From: Cellulosimicrobium marinum
Lineage (GTDB): Bacteria > Actinomycetota > Actinomycetes > Actinomycetales > Cellulomonadaceae
Direction of reading: 5' to 3'
Assembly (NCBI RefSeq): GCF_020551945.1
Contig: NZ_JAJBZH010000006.1
Location: forward strand, 124,001-188,000
DNA: 64,000 bases
In this document: piece by piece, positions 63,308 to 64,000 of the stretch
Position numbering within the stretch: the stretch's first letter is position 1
Layout of the letters: each line of letters begins with the position of its first letter
Notes under the pieces: model-generated
What the model was told of the DNA's origin: nothing
Database searches by the model: none
The model's input: only the letters and a program-made list of their open reading frames with translations
Program-made: the position numbers and the translations under genes

Positions 63308-64000
63308 ATGATCACCCGCATCGATCTTCGAGGCCGCACCCTGTCCGCGCGTGAGCTCGTCGAGGCCCTGCCCCGGGCGGAGCTCGGTGTGGAGGACGCG
63401 GCGCATCGGGTGGCCCCGATCCTCGACGCGGTGCGCTCCCGGGGGGCGGAGGCGCTGCGCGAGTACGCGGAGCGGTTCGACGGGGTCCGGCCCGAGCACC
63501 TGCGGGTCCCGGCACAGGCGCTCGCCACGGCGCTCGCCGAGCTCGACCCTGCCGTCCGGTCGGGGCTGGAGGAGGCAATCCGCCGGGTCCGGCTCGTGCA
63601 CGCGGCGCAGCGGCCGCGGGACTTCACGGTGCAGGTCGCCCCGGGTGCGCAGGTGCGCCAGCGCTGGGTGCCCGTCGGGCGCGTGGGTCTGTACGCGCCG
63701 GGAGGCCTCGCGGTGTACCCGTCGTCGGTCGTCATGAACGTCGTCGCGGCCCAGGAGGCGGGCGTCGAGAGCCTCGCGGTCGCGTCGCCGCCGCAGAAGG
63801 ACGCCGGTGGCCTGCCGCACCCGACCATCCTCGCCGCGTGCGCGCTGCTGGGCGTCGACGAGGTGTACGCGGCGGGCGGCGCCCAGGCCGTCGCGATGTT
63901 CGCCTACGGCGCGGTGGGCAGCGAGCCCCAGGACGGCGACGTGCTGTGCGAGCCCGTCGACGTCGTGACCGGCCCGGGCAACGTCTTCGTCGCGGCGGCC
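63308..64000 (+). CDS. hisD: Histidinol dehydrogenase HisD (3' end outside the window)
   Basis: 231 residues visible, still open at the window edge. [65 protein letters not shown] and [14 protein letters not shown] are signature HisD stretches. Oxidises L-histidinol to histidine in two NAD-linked steps with zinc. It probably opens a his operon to the right. Confidence 0.96.
   Translation, partial: MITRIDLRGRTLSARELVEALPRAELGVEDAAHRVAPILDAVRSRGAEALREYAERFDGVRPEHLRVPAQALATALAELDPAVRSGLEEAIRRVRLVHAAQRPRDFTVQVAPGAQVRQRWVPVGRVGLYAPGGLAVYPSSVVMNVVAAQEAGVESLAVASPPQKDAGGLPHPTILAACALLGVDEVYAAGGAQAVAMFAYGAVGSEPQDGDVLCEPVDVVTGPGNVFVAAA

Noticed and set aside
1-64000. tRNA, rRNA, insertion sequences, integrases, prophage genes or origins
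   Set aside because: None found by reading both strands; gene content and order are ordinary core chromosome.

Overview
The window is a 64 kb piece of a high-GC actinobacterial chromosome. No mobile element, prophage, CRISPR array, rRNA or tRNA was recognised. Starts are mostly GTG or ATG with four-base stop/start overlaps. A division and cell-wall (dcw) cluster carries mraZ, sepF and a Wag31-type DivIVA. Many genes have a TANNNT box 6-8 bases before the start codon, typical of leaderless actinobacterial mRNAs. Together these suggest an actinomycete near Cellulomonas, Cellulosimicrobium or Isoptericola (order Micrococcales); this placement is inference from gene order and protein style, not from a marker-gene search.

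Layout. 1-4.1 kb: 3' end of recX, then a leftward gluABCD-type glutamate ABC importer. 4.1-15.2 kb: tRNA modification and metabolism (miaB, two YbjN proteins, a conserved unknown, miaA, dapF, a class I methyltransferase, hflX, a DinG-like helicase, ldh). 15.2-19.6 kb: lexA divergent from a LysM membrane protein with LexA boxes between them, a candidate structured RNA, nrdR, an aldo/keto reductase and small proteins. 19.6-28.2 kb: serA, a HelD/HelR-type helicase, a translationally coupled response-regulator/PP2C, CHASE3 histidine kinase and response-regulator module, a PAC2 protein and a cold-shock protein. 28.3-31.6 kb: a spermidine-synthase-like protein, then an SOS operon joining a HEPN-domain protein to DNA polymerase IV, then DUF3040. 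31.5-36.1 kb: leftward moxR, DUF58 and transglutaminase genes.

36.3-58.4 kb is the dcw cluster and its extension: mraZ, rsmH, ftsL, ftsI, murE, murF, mraY, murD, ftsW, murG, murC, ftsQ, ftsZ, pgeF, sepF, yggT, divIVA, a DksA/TraR-like gene, lspA, rluD and a GNAT gene. Its products make lipid II, build the divisome and organise the pole. The yggS gene usually found between pgeF and sepF is absent. 58.4-64 kb: a repeat-rich spacer, dnaE, a PPOX flavoprotein, an S4 RNA-binding protein and the 5' part of hisD.

Three regulatory layers can be read directly: an SOS regulon (lexA, the LysM gene, HEPN-dinB), a four-repeat MraZ operator over the mraZ promoter, and widespread leaderless promoters. The least explained items are the leader between ftsQ and ftsZ (a 10-codon leaderless ORF ending in a hairpin loop), the short relay ORF between the HEPN gene and dinB, the inverted and tandem repeats before dnaE, the candidate RNA before nrdR, and tandem repeats that begin at stop codons.
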